Assembly (NCBI GenBank): GCA_963787345.1
Contig: CAWBCW010000005.1
Coordinates: forward strand, 248,001 to 312,000
DNA from: Bacillus_BD sp963787345
GTDB lineage: Bacteria; Bacillota; Bacilli; Bacillales; Cytobacillaceae
Direction: 5' to 3'
DNA length: 64,000 nucleotides
The notes under the pieces are model-generated. The model searched no databases. It saw nothing but the letters and a program-made list of their open reading frames with translations, and was not told the DNA's origin. Position 1 is the first letter of the stretch. The number at the start of each line of letters is the position of its first letter. Of the stretch, positions 18,484 through 27,240 are shown in pieces. A program made the translations under genes and the position numbers.

Positions 18484-18861
18484 TTACAATAAAAATACTA
18501 ACTCTTCCAAATCTTTAATTTGTTGGAATGCGGGCGTAATTTTTGTGACGACTCTATCTTGAAAAAGCTGTTTTAACTCCCCTTTCTTTTGTTTAGCTAG
18601 TGAATATTGGTTTTGATCAGAAAAGAAAACAAAGGATTGATTATAAAAGGTTTGACCTTCTTTCGTCGTTGGGTCATGCAAATCAAAGAATAAATCTAAT
18701 AATTCCTTGTATGAAACTTTCCAGGGATTAAACCAAATCTCCACTATATCCAGTCCTTTCCTCCTGATATGACCGATTTGTACATTTTCAACGCCTCGAA
18801 AACTTGTCTTAAACGCTTTTTGACTAAAAAATTCACTTGCTCCAAATACTGCTTTTTCCAT
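18484..18861 (-). CDS. MsrA-like protein lacking the catalytic cysteine
   Basis: This 125-residue protein follows the peptide-methionine sulfoxide reductase A fold: MEKAVFGASEFF at the N terminus, VEIWFNPWKVSYKELLDLFF, and LHDPTTKEGQTFYNQSFVFF. In true MsrA the N-terminal motif is GCFWC, with the first Cys catalytic. Here SEFF replaces it, and the usual YSGG and YRS segments are altered. It contains no cysteine and is shorter than typical MsrA (~170-180 residues). It is therefore unlikely to reduce methionine sulfoxide by the known mechanism. A SAM riboswitch with terminator lies directly upstream (19079-18912), tying its expression to methionine/SAM status. It may bind or sense oxidised methionine, or have a new role. 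Confidence 0.75.
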   Translation of the reverse strand: MEKAVFGASEFFSQKAFKTSFRGVENVQIGHIRRKGLDIVEIWFNPWKVSYKELLDLFFDLHDPTTKEGQTFYNQSFVFFSDQNQYSLAKQKKGELKQLFQDRVVTKITPAFQQIKDLEELVFLL

Positions 18862-18911
18862 TTCATTTCGCCCCTTTTGAGCGATAATCTTCTATCCGAT
18901 TGAAGTTAAAA

Positions 18912-18942
18912 AAACCTCTCTTTGTGAAAAAAAGAGAGGTTT
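18912..18942 (-). terminator. SAM riboswitch expression-platform terminator
   Basis: AAACCTCTCTTT and AAAGAGAGGTTT form a perfect 12-base stem with a 7-base loop. On the minus strand it is followed by seven T residues. It lies between the S-box aptamer and the MsrA-like gene. Confidence 0.9.
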
Positions 18943-18959
18943 GTATCGTTACATACATT

Positions 18960-19079
18960 CTTCTCTCATCTTTCAAAGGTTACCACCTTTGCAGGAATTA
19001 GCACCGTTCAAGCCAAAATATTGACTTGATGGTTGCCGGGTTTCATAGGGCCTGTCCCTCTACCACTCTGGATAAGAAG
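18960..19079 (-). promoter_or_regulatory. SAM (S-box) riboswitch aptamer
   Basis: The minus strand reads CTTCTTATCCAGAGTGG, then AGAGGGACAGGCCCTATGAA, CCCGGCAACC, a GCTTGAACGGTGCTAATTCC block, GCAAAGGTGGTAACCTTTG and the closing GATGAGAGAAG. These are the hallmark conserved segments of the class I SAM riboswitch. The P1 stem CTTCTTATC/GATGAG-AGAAG is visible. High SAM should favour the downstream terminator and switch off the MsrA-like gene at 18861. Confidence 0.95.
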
Positions 19080-19243
19080 TTATCGCTATTATTTATATTG
19101 TTATTGATCCTAACATCCATTTATCCAAAACACAAGCAATATTTTGAAAATATAAACAAGAGGGATGGTTATTGCTTTCCCACAAACCCTCCCTCCTATT
19201 TTACTATATGGTCACTTCTTCCTCATCATCTTGACGATTATTT

Positions 19244-19511
19244 TTAAAGAAGTTTACGCCGCTTATCGTATTTTCGAATAACTCCATTCGAGATGACAGC
19301 CGCACCAGTAACGAGTACTCCTTGGACAACGGATTGAATCATAAAACCGTAATATAGCAGGCAAGCAATAACTGCAAATAATAATTGAATCCAAGCGTGG
19401 CTCCAAGTTGGAATATAAGGGTGTTTGCCTTAAAAAGAGACCGATAAAAAATAGCACAGGTACTAAGATAACAGCAGACTCTCTAATATACACAGTAAAA
19501 TCTAACTCCAA
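19244..19511 (-). pseudogene. Phage-holin-like small membrane protein, frameshifted
   Basis: The N-terminal frame reads MELDFTVYIRESAVILVPVLFFIGLFL. A shift near 19430 into the next frame continues as YIPTWSHAWIQLLFAVIACLLYYGF, then QSVVQGVLVTGAAVISNGVI, ending KYDKRRKLL. The joined product is about 89 residues with three hydrophobic segments and matches the general pattern of phage holin 4-type proteins (LVPVL, IQGVLVTGAAV). No lysin or phage gene is nearby. The break may be a sequence error. Confidence 0.5.
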
Positions 19512-19783
19512 TTTCAGACTCTCCCTAAATGATTATTTGAAGAAAACATTTGCTCCCTTTTAATAATTTATGTTGGAGATCTAATTCTGGCTAGGTGTAT
19601 ACCCAGTATTATTTGAAAGATTTCCTATTGATATAGAAGGACAGTCCATCGTACCTTTGGACGTTTATTTTCTTTATTCATACAAATATCCATTTATTAA
19701 TTGTATTTATCGTAAATGATTAACAAAGAAAACGACAATAATAGTCATACAGTTAGTTTTAGTAAATGATGAGGAGGTTAATT

Positions 19784-21187
19784 ATGGAAACTAGTTATAA
19801 AGGTACAAATAAAATGATCATAGGAATTGTATTCGGTGTCATTACATTCTGGCTATTTGCACAAGCTATGGTCAATGTGGTGCCGGCAGTACAAGAAGAT
19901 TTAGGGGTTTCACTCGGAACATTGAATGTCGCTATTAGTTTAGCTGCGTTATTCTCAGGATTATTTATTGTTGCTGCAGGTGGCCTTGCCGATAAAGTTG
20001 GACGTAAAAAAATTGCCGTTATCGGATTTATTTTGAGTATTATCGGCTCCCTTTGTCTCGTATTAGCTCAAGGTGCAGCATTGTTAATTATCGGACGGAT
20101 TATTCAAGGGGTTTCTGCTGCGTTTATCATGCCATCAACCATTGCTTTGATTAAAGCATATTTTGAAGGCGCAGATCGTCAACGCGCTCTAAGCTTCTGG
20201 TCAATTGGTTCTTGGGGTGGTTCAGGTTTTGCTTCATTCGCAGGTGGTGCCATTGCAACATCACTAGGTTGGAGATGGATTTTCATTTTCTCGATTATCT
20301 TTGCAGTAATCGGATTATTTTTATTAAAAGACACGCCGGAAAGTAAACAACCATCATCAGGTAAATTTAGATTTGATTATACAGGTTTAGGCATTTTTAT
20401 TGTAACCATGATCGCATTAAACTTATTTATTACTTACGGAGCAGACTGGGGCTGGACAAATATTAAGTCACTTGCGGCTCTAGCCATTACCATTATTGGC
20501 TTAATTACATTTGTTAAATTTGAAAAAGGTCGAGAAGTTGTTTTGGTCGATTTTTCTGTATTTAAAAATAAAGCATATACGGGTGCGACTGTTTCCAACT
20601 TCCTCCTTAATGCCATAGCAGGCGCTCTCATCGTAACAAACACGTACGTACAAGTAGGACGAGGTTTCAACTCTTTACAATCAGGGATGTTATCTTTAGG
20701 TTATTTAGTCGTTGTACTAGCAATGATTCGTGTTGGTGAGAAAATTCTCCAAAGAGTTGGAGCAAAATTACCGATGGTTTGGGGCGGTATTATTACAACA
20801 ATTGGTGTGGCAATGATGGGCTTAACATTCCTGCCAGGCTTTACTTATACCGTTGTCGTTTTTATTGGTTTTGCTTTATTCGGACTAGGACTAGGGCTTT
20901 ATGCAACACCTTCTACAGATACATCTGTATCAAATGCACCTTCTGACAAAGTTGGGGAAGCAGCTGGGGTTTATAAAATGGCGAGCTCACTTGGCAGTGC
21001 ATTTGGTGTCGCAATTTCAGCAACAGCATATGGGGCAATTGCCGCTAATGGAAATCTTGAAGCAGCAGCCTCCGTTGGAATTATCGTAAACGTCATTTTC
21101 GGTGTCCTTTCGGTCTTATCCGTCATCTTTTTAGTACCAAGTAATGCTGGTAAAACCTTACCTGCTGTTGAGAAAAAACCAGCTTAA
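19784..21187 (+). CDS. MFS multidrug exporter, DHA2 (14-helix) type
   Basis: A 467-residue integral membrane transporter. Signature motifs are GGLADKVGRKKIAVIG (motif A, ~residues 66-81), GRIIQGVSAAFIMPSTIALI and WRWIFIFSIIFAVIG. About 14 helices can be counted, which fits the QacA/EmrB-type DHA2 proton-driven drug exporters; the substrate is unknown. ATG 19784 follows GAGGAGGT. It is 110 bases upstream of the M20 amidohydrolase on the same strand, so the two may be co-transcribed and handle related compounds. Confidence 0.85.
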   Translation: METSYKGTNKMIIGIVFGVITFWLFAQAMVNVVPAVQEDLGVSLGTLNVAISLAALFSGLFIVAAGGLADKVGRKKIAVIGFILSIIGSLCLVLAQGAALLIIGRIIQGVSAAFIMPSTIALIKAYFEGADRQRALSFWSIGSWGGSGFASFAGGAIATSLGWRWIFIFSIIFAVIGLFLLKDTPESKQPSSGKFRFDYTGLGIFIVTMIALNLFITYGADWGWTNIKSLAALAITIIGLITFVKFEKGREVVLVDFSVFKNKAYTGATVSNFLLNAIAGALIVTNTYVQVGRGFNSLQSGMLSLGYLVVVLAMIRVGEKILQRVGAKLPMVWGGIITTIGVAMMGLTFLPGFTYTVVVFIGFALFGLGLGLYATPSTDTSVSNAPSDKVGEAAGVYKMASSLGSAFGVAISATAYGAIAANGNLEAAASVGIIVNVIFGVLSVLSVIFLVPSNAGKTLPAVEKKPA

Positions 21188-21293
21188 TACAAAATAACCG
21201 ATTGCAGAATAGGCAACAGCTCGAAAAGGAAAAATGAGTGAAAGGCGGAACCTTCTTCGCCTTTCATAAAAAATACTGAAGGGATGATCGTTG

Positions 21294-22481
21294 ATGAAAA
21301 GCAAATTAATGGAAATGCTAGAGTCTCGAAAAGAGGAAATTATTGAAATTCGCAGATATCTACACGAAAATCCTGAGCTTTCTTTTGAAGAAGAAAAAAC
21401 AGCTCAATATATAGTAGATTTTTACAAAGGCAAAGACGTAGAAGTTCAATCGAATGTAGGAAACGGATACGGAATTATCGTGACCATTAAAGGTGGAAAG
21501 CCCGGAAAAAACATTGGCTTGCGTGCTGACTTTGATGCACTCCCTATTATTGAAGAAGCGGATGTCCCTTTTAAATCAAAAAATGAAGGAGTTATGCATG
21601 CTTGTGCACATGATGGCCATACTGCCTACTTACTCGTGTTAGCGGACTGCCTCATTCAACTAAAAGATGAAATTCCAGGCACCATCAAAATTATTCATCA
21701 GCACGCGGAAGAAGTACCGCCAGGCGGAGCAAAAAGTATCGTAGAATCCGGTGCACTTGATGATTTAGATCATGTATTTGGCATCCACCTCTTGCCAATG
21801 GGTCCCGCTGGAATGGTTGGGTACCACTCAGGATATACATTTAACGGCAGAGCTTATATGAAATTGAAAGTTCAAGGAACAGGCGGACATGGTTCCTCCC
21901 CACATCTAGCCAATGATGCGATTGTGGCGGGCGCTCATTTTGTTACAGCTGTTCAAACGGTTATTAGCCGTCGATTAAATCCTTTTGATATTGGGGTTAT
22001 TACCATTGGTTCTTTTGATGGAAAAGGAACATTCAATGTCATTAAAGACAGCGTAGAACTTGAAGGCGATATTCGTTATATGACCCTTGAAACAAAAGCA
22101 ATAATTGAAAAAGAAATAAAGCGCCTTGCAAAAGGACTCGAAGAAGAATTTGGTGTAACTTGCGAGCTAACATATGAAAATGATTACCCACCTTTATATA
22201 ATGATCCTGAACTAACTGCAAAGGTTGCGGAATATCTTAACAATGCAAATGATCCAGACATTAAAGAAGTCAAAGAATGGCCGGCATTGTCGCCATCTGA
22301 AGACTTTGCCTACTATGCTGAAAAGTTCCCTTCCTGCTACTTTTTCATTGGTTGTACACCAAAAGGAGTGGAGAAACCTTATTTTAATCATCATCCTAAA
22401 TTTGATATCGATGAAGATTCTCTTCTAGTGGCAGCAAAAGCAGTCGGACATGTCGTTTGCGGTTTTTATGAGTTAGAATAG
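21294..22481 (+). CDS. M20 family amidohydrolase
   Basis: About 395 residues, of the M20D aminoacylase/hippurate hydrolase type that removes acyl groups from amino acids or opens related amides. Visible features are RRYLHENPELSFEE, GLRADFDALPI, the metal-binding loop HACAHDGHTAYLL (~100-112), HQHAEEVPPGGA with the catalytic Glu, FGIHL, and the dimerisation domain starting GTGGHGSSPH. The distal ligand lies in FFIGCTPKG...FNHHPKFDID. ATG 21294 is chosen over the adjacent TTG 21291 behind AAGGGA. It is cytoplasmic, downstream of an MFS exporter, and followed by a terminator. Confidence 0.9.
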   Translation: MKSKLMEMLESRKEEIIEIRRYLHENPELSFEEEKTAQYIVDFYKGKDVEVQSNVGNGYGIIVTIKGGKPGKNIGLRADFDALPIIEEADVPFKSKNEGVMHACAHDGHTAYLLVLADCLIQLKDEIPGTIKIIHQHAEEVPPGGAKSIVESGALDDLDHVFGIHLLPMGPAGMVGYHSGYTFNGRAYMKLKVQGTGGHGSSPHLANDAIVAGAHFVTAVQTVISRRLNPFDIGVITIGSFDGKGTFNVIKDSVELEGDIRYMTLETKAIIEKEIKRLAKGLEEEFGVTCELTYENDYPPLYNDPELTAKVAEYLNNANDPDIKEVKEWPALSPSEDFAYYAEKFPSCYFFIGCTPKGVEKPYFNHHPKFDIDEDSLLVAAKAVGHVVCGFYELE

Positions 22482-22495
22482 AAAATTAAAGAGAA

Positions 22496-22555
22496 AAAGA
22501 CAGGTTCGAACTTCACCTCCATCATTCGTCAAGAGGTCAGTTCATACCTGTCTTT
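22496..22555 (+). terminator. Terminator after the M20 gene
   Basis: AAAGACAGGT at 22496 pairs with ACCTGTCTTT ending 22555, with further pairing of GAACT/AGTTC and ACCTC/GAGGT inside. It starts 15 bases after the stop codon. Confidence 0.75.
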
Positions 22556-22616
22556 ACTAGTGTGTATTTAGTGTTATTCATTTTTAAAATATGGGGCTAA
22601 AAAAAAGCCCCTACCA

Positions 22617-22763
22617 TCAGGACTTCTCTTCATAATAATCTAACTTAGTGCCGCTTATCCCACAACTTTCACAAACATATAGCTGGACACTATACTCCTC
22701 ATCAAATGCTTCTTGTTCAATATAAATATTTTCTGATTGACAACTACTGCATGTTCTACTCAT
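22617..22763 (-). CDS. 48-residue zinc-ribbon-like protein
   Basis: ATG 22763, behind AAGGAG, opens a 48-codon frame: MSRTCSSCQSENIYIEQEAF at the start, and CESCGISGTKLDYYEEKS at the end. Two CxxC pairs about 27 residues apart would bind one zinc ion. Small proteins of this type are frequent in Bacilli, usually without known function. A GGGGCT...AGCCCC hairpin follows at 22593-22611. The ribosome site and clean frame support a real gene. Confidence 0.65.
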   Translation of the reverse strand: MSRTCSSCQSENIYIEQEAFDEEYSVQLYVCESCGISGTKLDYYEEKS

Positions 22764-22903
22764 TGTTACACTCTCCTTAGCTCGAATTGTTTATTTTATT
22801 ATTCCTACAATAAGGATAAAATAAACAACAAATTACGAAGAATGTACTTTTTTATCCGTTAAATCATGCTTGTCCATTCGCTTTCTTCGTTTTACACCGA
22901 AAC

Positions 22904-22949
22904 AAGGGGAAGGTACTTATGTGTGTTGAAACACTAGCACCTTCCCCTT
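22904..22949. terminator. Terminator between the zinc-ribbon gene and the permease
   Basis: AAGGGGAAGGT (22904-22914) pairs with ACCTTCCCCTT (22939-22949) around a 24-base loop. T-rich sequence follows on the plus side. It lies 55 bases beyond the minus-strand permease stop. Confidence 0.6.
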
Positions 22950-23003
22950 TTTATTATTTCACAAAAGAAATATCATTATATCCATATGCCCCTAGACTGT
23001 TTA

Positions 23004-24395
23004 TCAACTTTCTTTAAACTGTATTACCTGCGGTTCATGTTTACTGTGATTGATCTTCTTTTTTCGGAACTTATAAATAGCAATTAGCATTATAAACCAA
23101 ACAGGCGTTACAAACAGGGCAATACGCGTATCTTCCGCAAAAGCTAGAATAACAATAACAAATGCTAGAAATGCTAGAATTAAGTAATTTGCAATTGGAT
23201 ATAACGGCATTTTAAATGTATTTGCTTTTGCTAATTCTGGTCTTGTTTTACGATATTTCATATGGCAGATAACCGTAATCGCCCAAATGAATATGAAACA
23301 GATCGTCGAAATACTCGTAATGAGTGTAAATACTCCCTCTGGCATGATATAGTTTAGAACCGTTGAAATTAATACAACCGCAGTTGAGAATAATAATGCA
23401 TTGGCAGGAACTTTATTCTTGTTCAAATTTGCCATTTTTTCCGGTGCATTTTTCTCCTTCGCAAGAGAATATACCATCCGGCTTGTACTAAACATCGCAC
23501 TATTACCAGCTGATGCAGCAGATGTTAGAACAACAAAGTTGATAATACTAGCTGCTGCAACAATTCCCATTGCCGAAAAGACTTGAACGAATGGACTTTC
23601 AGTTGGCACGATTGAATTCCATGGATATACACTCATAATGACAATCAGGGCACCAATATAGAAAATGAGAATTCGAACCGGAATGTTATTGATTGCTTGT
23701 GGAATTACTTTCGTAGGATTTTCCGTTTCACCTGCAGTAAGTCCTACTAGTTCAATTCCAACAAAAGCGAATACGACCATCTGAAATGAGAGAACAAAGC
23801 CGGTGATCCCATTCGGAAACATCCCGCCATGGCTCCATAAATTTGAAAAACTCGCTGGTCCTGAATTCGTGGAAAATCCAGTGATAATCAAAAAGATACC
23901 CGTTACAATTAGGGTTAAAATAGCAATAACTTTAATTAACGCAAACCAGAATTCCATTTCCCCAAAGAGCTTAACCGTTGCTAGATTCATAACGACTAGA
24001 ACTGCAAGACACATTAATCCTGGCACCCATTGCGGCACACTCGGAAACCAATATTGGAAATAAAGACCAACTGCCGTTAAGTCAGCCATCGCAAGCGAGA
24101 TCCAGCAAAACCAGTACGTCCAACCTGTTATAAATGCAGGCATTTCTCCTAAATAGTCTCTTACAAAGTCAACGAAAGAATGATAGCCTAAATTACTTAT
24201 GAGCAGTTCCCCTAGAGCACGCATGATAAAAAAGAGAATAACACCTGTAATCAAATAGGCAAATAAAATCGATGGTCCCGCTAAGTGTATCGACTTCCCC
24301 GCTCCTAAAAACAGACCTGTTCCAATTGCTCCCCCAATAGCAATTAGCTGTACGTGCCTATTTTTCAATCCTCTTTCCAATTTCTGCTCTTGCAT
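23004..24395 (-). CDS. Amino-acid permease (APC superfamily, AAT family)
   Basis: A 463-residue, 12-helix amino-acid:proton symporter. The N terminus has the AAT-family signature LKNRHVQLIAIGGAIGTGLF, followed by RALGELLI, TGWTYWFCW, FAFVGIELVGLTAGETENP and a C-terminal basic tail. The closest general type is the CycA/YtnA group (D-alanine, D-serine, glycine, or proline). The exact substrate cannot be read from the sequence. ATG 24395 is preferred because AAGGAGGGG precedes it; the frame extends 19 codons further without a ribosome site. Confidence 0.9.
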   Translation of the reverse strand: MQEQKLERGLKNRHVQLIAIGGAIGTGLFLGAGKSIHLAGPSILFAYLITGVILFFIMRALGELLISNLGYHSFVDFVRDYLGEMPAFITGWTYWFCWISLAMADLTAVGLYFQYWFPSVPQWVPGLMCLAVLVVMNLATVKLFGEMEFWFALIKVIAILTLIVTGIFLIITGFSTNSGPASFSNLWSHGGMFPNGITGFVLSFQMVVFAFVGIELVGLTAGETENPTKVIPQAINNIPVRILIFYIGALIVIMSVYPWNSIVPTESPFVQVFSAMGIVAAASIINFVVLTSAASAGNSAMFSTSRMVYSLAKEKNAPEKMANLNKNKVPANALLFSTAVVLISTVLNYIMPEGVFTLITSISTICFIFIWAITVICHMKYRKTRPELAKANTFKMPLYPIANYLILAFLAFVIVILAFAEDTRIALFVTPVWFIMLIAIYKFRKKKINHSKHEPQVIQFKES

Positions 24396-25169
24396 TAAAA
24401 ACCCCTCCTTATTTTTAGGATGTTTGCTAATTTTTATGAATGAATCCCCCATTACTAATTACCCCACAGAAGAGTCCCCTATCCTCTTCTTCATAACTTC
24501 ATAAAGTTCAAGAACATCTTATTAACTAGGTTTTCTTAAGTCGAAACTAAATATTATGAAAAATACCCCTTCACCATCTCACTTACTATCCCATCCATAA
24601 ACTTTCTAATCTAGCACTTTACACCCTAGTGATTTAATAGCGTTTATCTTGATAATACTTTTGCTAGATTTATAATTATTTTCCCTTCAGCACCTCCTGT
24701 ACCTTTCATTGCATGTAACAGCGGTAAGTATAATCATTACACCTCCAGATTCAGCTAATAGAGTTATTGTTATATAACATAATTGTTATTTGAATAAATT
24801 ATATAACAGATCAAAAAGGATTTCCACTGATATTTTAAAATTTTTCAATATAGTAAAATTTATGGTAATTCAATGTTATCTATAAACCTTTTTTATAAGT
24901 TGATATACAAGATCTGCTTATTTCTACTTTTACAGGGGATGAACAAAAAAAGAACGATTCGAAGATTTGCGCGCAGCCAGCATATCTGGCACACTTAGCT
25001 GCTCAATATGGTCGTTACTTGATTTCTAAGTAAAAGTTCCTGTTAGTCAAAAAAGATTAAATAAAAAATGCCCTCTATAAATTTAGAAGGCATTTTTTAA
25101 TATACCGTTAAAATTTCCACAACTATTAAAAAGTTTATCAAAATAATTTAAATAGGAGGACAATTTCAT
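24396..25169. other. AT-rich intergenic region upstream of the permease
   Basis: No gene is supported. A minus-strand ATG near 24740 with GGAGG upstream opens only a 16-codon frame, and an overlapping short frame reads MKGTGGAEGK; neither is convincing. On the plus strand at ~24975-25033 a short frame ending AHLAAQYGRYLISK may be a gene fragment. A TTATATAAC repeat (24770-24810) suggests promoter or operator sequence. A hairpin terminator is at 25063-25098. Confidence 0.4.
25063..25098. terminator. Terminator-like hairpin
   Basis: AAAAAATGCC pairs with GGCATTTTTT around a loop containing CTCTATAAATTTAGAA. It has A- and T-tracts on both flanks and would work in either direction. Confidence 0.65.
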
Positions 25170-25834
25170 TTGGTTAAAGGGTCAAATATAGTCAAAGTTA
25201 AGCTATTCATATGACCTAATAAAAACTTCTTCAAATTGATGTTAGATGGTCAAAAGGAATTGGAGATGAAAGCCCAAATGGTGCTTTATACTGCTTTTTA
25301 ACCAATGCGATTGATAAAAAAGCTTTTTGATCGTTTCCGAAAAAAACTAGAAGAAGCAGCATAAAATAAAGAGCAAAAAACATTTAATCAAACATGGAAT
25401 GAGTTAACTGCCAAAAACAAATTGATTCCAAATATTGAAACCGAATTTAAGCAGTTTCATGATCATATTCAACAATTTTTCCAAGAAACAAGTTCCTTTT
25501 TTAGAAAAAATGATTTTTCATTATTAAATGATCCCTTTTTCACCGAACCTAAAACATTATCAGTAGAATCCATAAATAAACAAATTGAACAATATGAACA
25601 AAAAATTAAAAAGCTACAAAACAAGAAAAGAATATGGATACAGAAAAAAGAAAACTGCAAATGAAAGAAGAAATTTCGAAGAAGGAAAGTGGCATCGACG
25701 CAAAATTGGATAAATTCGCGAAAAATCTTGATAATGAAGAGATGAAGAAGAAATTAAACAACTTGAAAATGAATTACAGAATTTATAAAAAATGTATATC
25801 CTCATTATTCAATAAAAGGGCCTTCTTTCAATGA
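25170..25834 (+). pseudogene. Decayed coiled-coil protein gene with in-frame stops
   Basis: After AGGAGGA (25154-25160), TTG 25170 opens a frame that stays coding-like to 25664 but is cut by three stop codons: TGA near 25212, TAA near 25299, TAA near 25362. The readable parts are charged and helical (DGQKELEMKAQMVLY, KKLFDRFRKKLEEA, TFNQTWNELTAKNKL, then INKQIEQYEQKIKKLQNKKR). A shift near 25640 leads to a second frame, ISKKESGIDAKLDKFAKNL. Multiple nonsense codons in one frame suggest true decay rather than sequencing error. Family unknown; the pattern could fit a granule- or phasin-like coiled-coil protein, but that is a guess. Confidence 0.5.
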
Positions 25835-25849
25835 GAAGGCCCTTTTATT
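25814..25849. terminator. Bidirectional terminator
   Basis: AAAAGGGCCTTCT and AGAAGGCCCTTTT form a perfect 13-base stem with a 7-base loop. It lies between the decayed plus-strand gene and the minus-strand MFS gene. Confidence 0.85.
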
Positions 25850-25889
25850 AAAATGATAGATATTCAAATGCCACATATTGTCCCTTAGT

Positions 25890-27047
25890 TTATGAAGTAA
25901 AATGTTCATTTTGATCGACACTCTTTTTAGAAGAACCTAAATAAACACTCCCACCTAATAAAAACGTCGCACTGACAATAAATACTGATAGAATTCCCAT
26001 CCATGATCCAATGATTCCGAAAAATATAGGAGCAATTAATTGAGATAGTCTATTTGTAGAGAGTCTAAGTCCGAGAATTTCTCCTGTTCTGGATTTTGGA
26101 GATACGCTATAGGTTATTGACATGGATATCGGTTGTCCACACCCTAAACCTATACCCATGATAAAACTAAACAGCCCTAACAAAAATGGATGGTCTGTAA
26201 ATGGCATGCATAGAAACGAAAATCCTGCCAAAACGATGGATAAGATTAATACTTTATTTTGACCAAAAGTTTTCGTAGCCATAGGTAACGTAAATCGAAT
26301 GATCATCATCGCAATCCCTTGAACAGCGATGATCCATCCAATATTTGAATCGGAAATCCCATGCTCTTTTGCAAACAGAGGAAAATATGCGACAAAGATA
26401 TCTCTTGAATATAAAACGAGAGCGCTGGATATTAAAGCTTGCTTTAATATTGGATTTTTTAATAAACCAATAGAAGAGAGCAGAGTACCCTTTACAACCT
26501 TTTCTCTTTTTAGAATTACCGGAATCTTAAAAGAGAAAAGAATCGGAATAAAGCTAACAAAAATTGAAACTAAAAAAACAAAACTATAAGAGTAATGTTC
26601 GGCAACATACCCTCCTAAAACAGGTCCTACTAATACCCCCAATGCTACTGCCATCCCAAACATGCTATAGTATTGATCTCGATTTTCACTAGTCGAAATA
26701 TGTCCTAAAATATTTTGCAATGATACAACTAAAAATACATTTGCAATCCCAACGATGAATTGACTTACGAAAAAAGCCCAAAGCGTTTGAAAGAAATATG
26801 GAAACGCTAAACCTATTGACATTCCAATCAATCCAAATAATATGGGCAATCGATCTCCTATTCCATCTGCAACTTTCCCCGCTTGAATTGCAAAGATTAA
26901 TGGTAGCAAAGCAAAAGAAGCGGTTAATAAGCCTATTTCAAGAGTAGATGCACCTAACTCAGCAGCATTTAAGGATACAATCGGTCGTGTCAGGTTGAGA
27001 ATGGTTTGAAAACCAAAAGTAATGACCATTACGAACCAAAAAATCAT
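25890..27047 (-). CDS. MFS transporter, 12-helix
   Basis: A 385-residue membrane protein with about 12 helices. Motif A appears as AGKVADGIGDRLPILFG (~residues 55-71), and the second half has a related loop at ATKTFGQNKVLILS. It begins directly with a helix. General members export drugs or take up small metabolites; the substrate is unknown. It is divergent from the sigma-54 activator at 27241, with about 190 bases between them, so it could be linked to the same pathway. That link is inference. Confidence 0.8.
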   Translation of the reverse strand: MIFWFVMVITFGFQTILNLTRPIVSLNAAELGASTLEIGLLTASFALLPLIFAIQAGKVADGIGDRLPILFGLIGMSIGLAFPYFFQTLWAFFVSQFIVGIANVFLVVSLQNILGHISTSENRDQYYSMFGMAVALGVLVGPVLGGYVAEHYSYSFVFLVSIFVSFIPILFSFKIPVILKREKVVKGTLLSSIGLLKNPILKQALISSALVLYSRDIFVAYFPLFAKEHGISDSNIGWIIAVQGIAMMIIRFTLPMATKTFGQNKVLILSIVLAGFSFLCMPFTDHPFLLGLFSFIMGIGLGCGQPISMSITYSVSPKSRTGEILGLRLSTNRLSQLIAPIFFGIIGSWMGILSVFIVSATFLLGGSVYLGSSKKSVDQNEHFTS

Positions 27048-27240
27048 AAGGCACCAATCCCTCTATTTAACATGTTGTATAAAAAGAACTTCTATACATA
27101 TTTATAATTAACTTCGGAATATTTAGATTATTATAGACAATTCAGTAAAAATTCAACTATAATAATAGTAAACATTAATTATTTATATAAATTTCCTGAT
27201 ATAGTTTTCAAAAAATGATCTCTAATAAAGGGTGATACCA

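Noticed and set aside
24640..24760. Short minus-strand frame MKGTGGAEGK and possible permease leader riboswitch
   Set aside because: The frame is only ~21 codons without a convincing start signal, and no conserved riboswitch core (glycine, lysine, T-box) could be matched.
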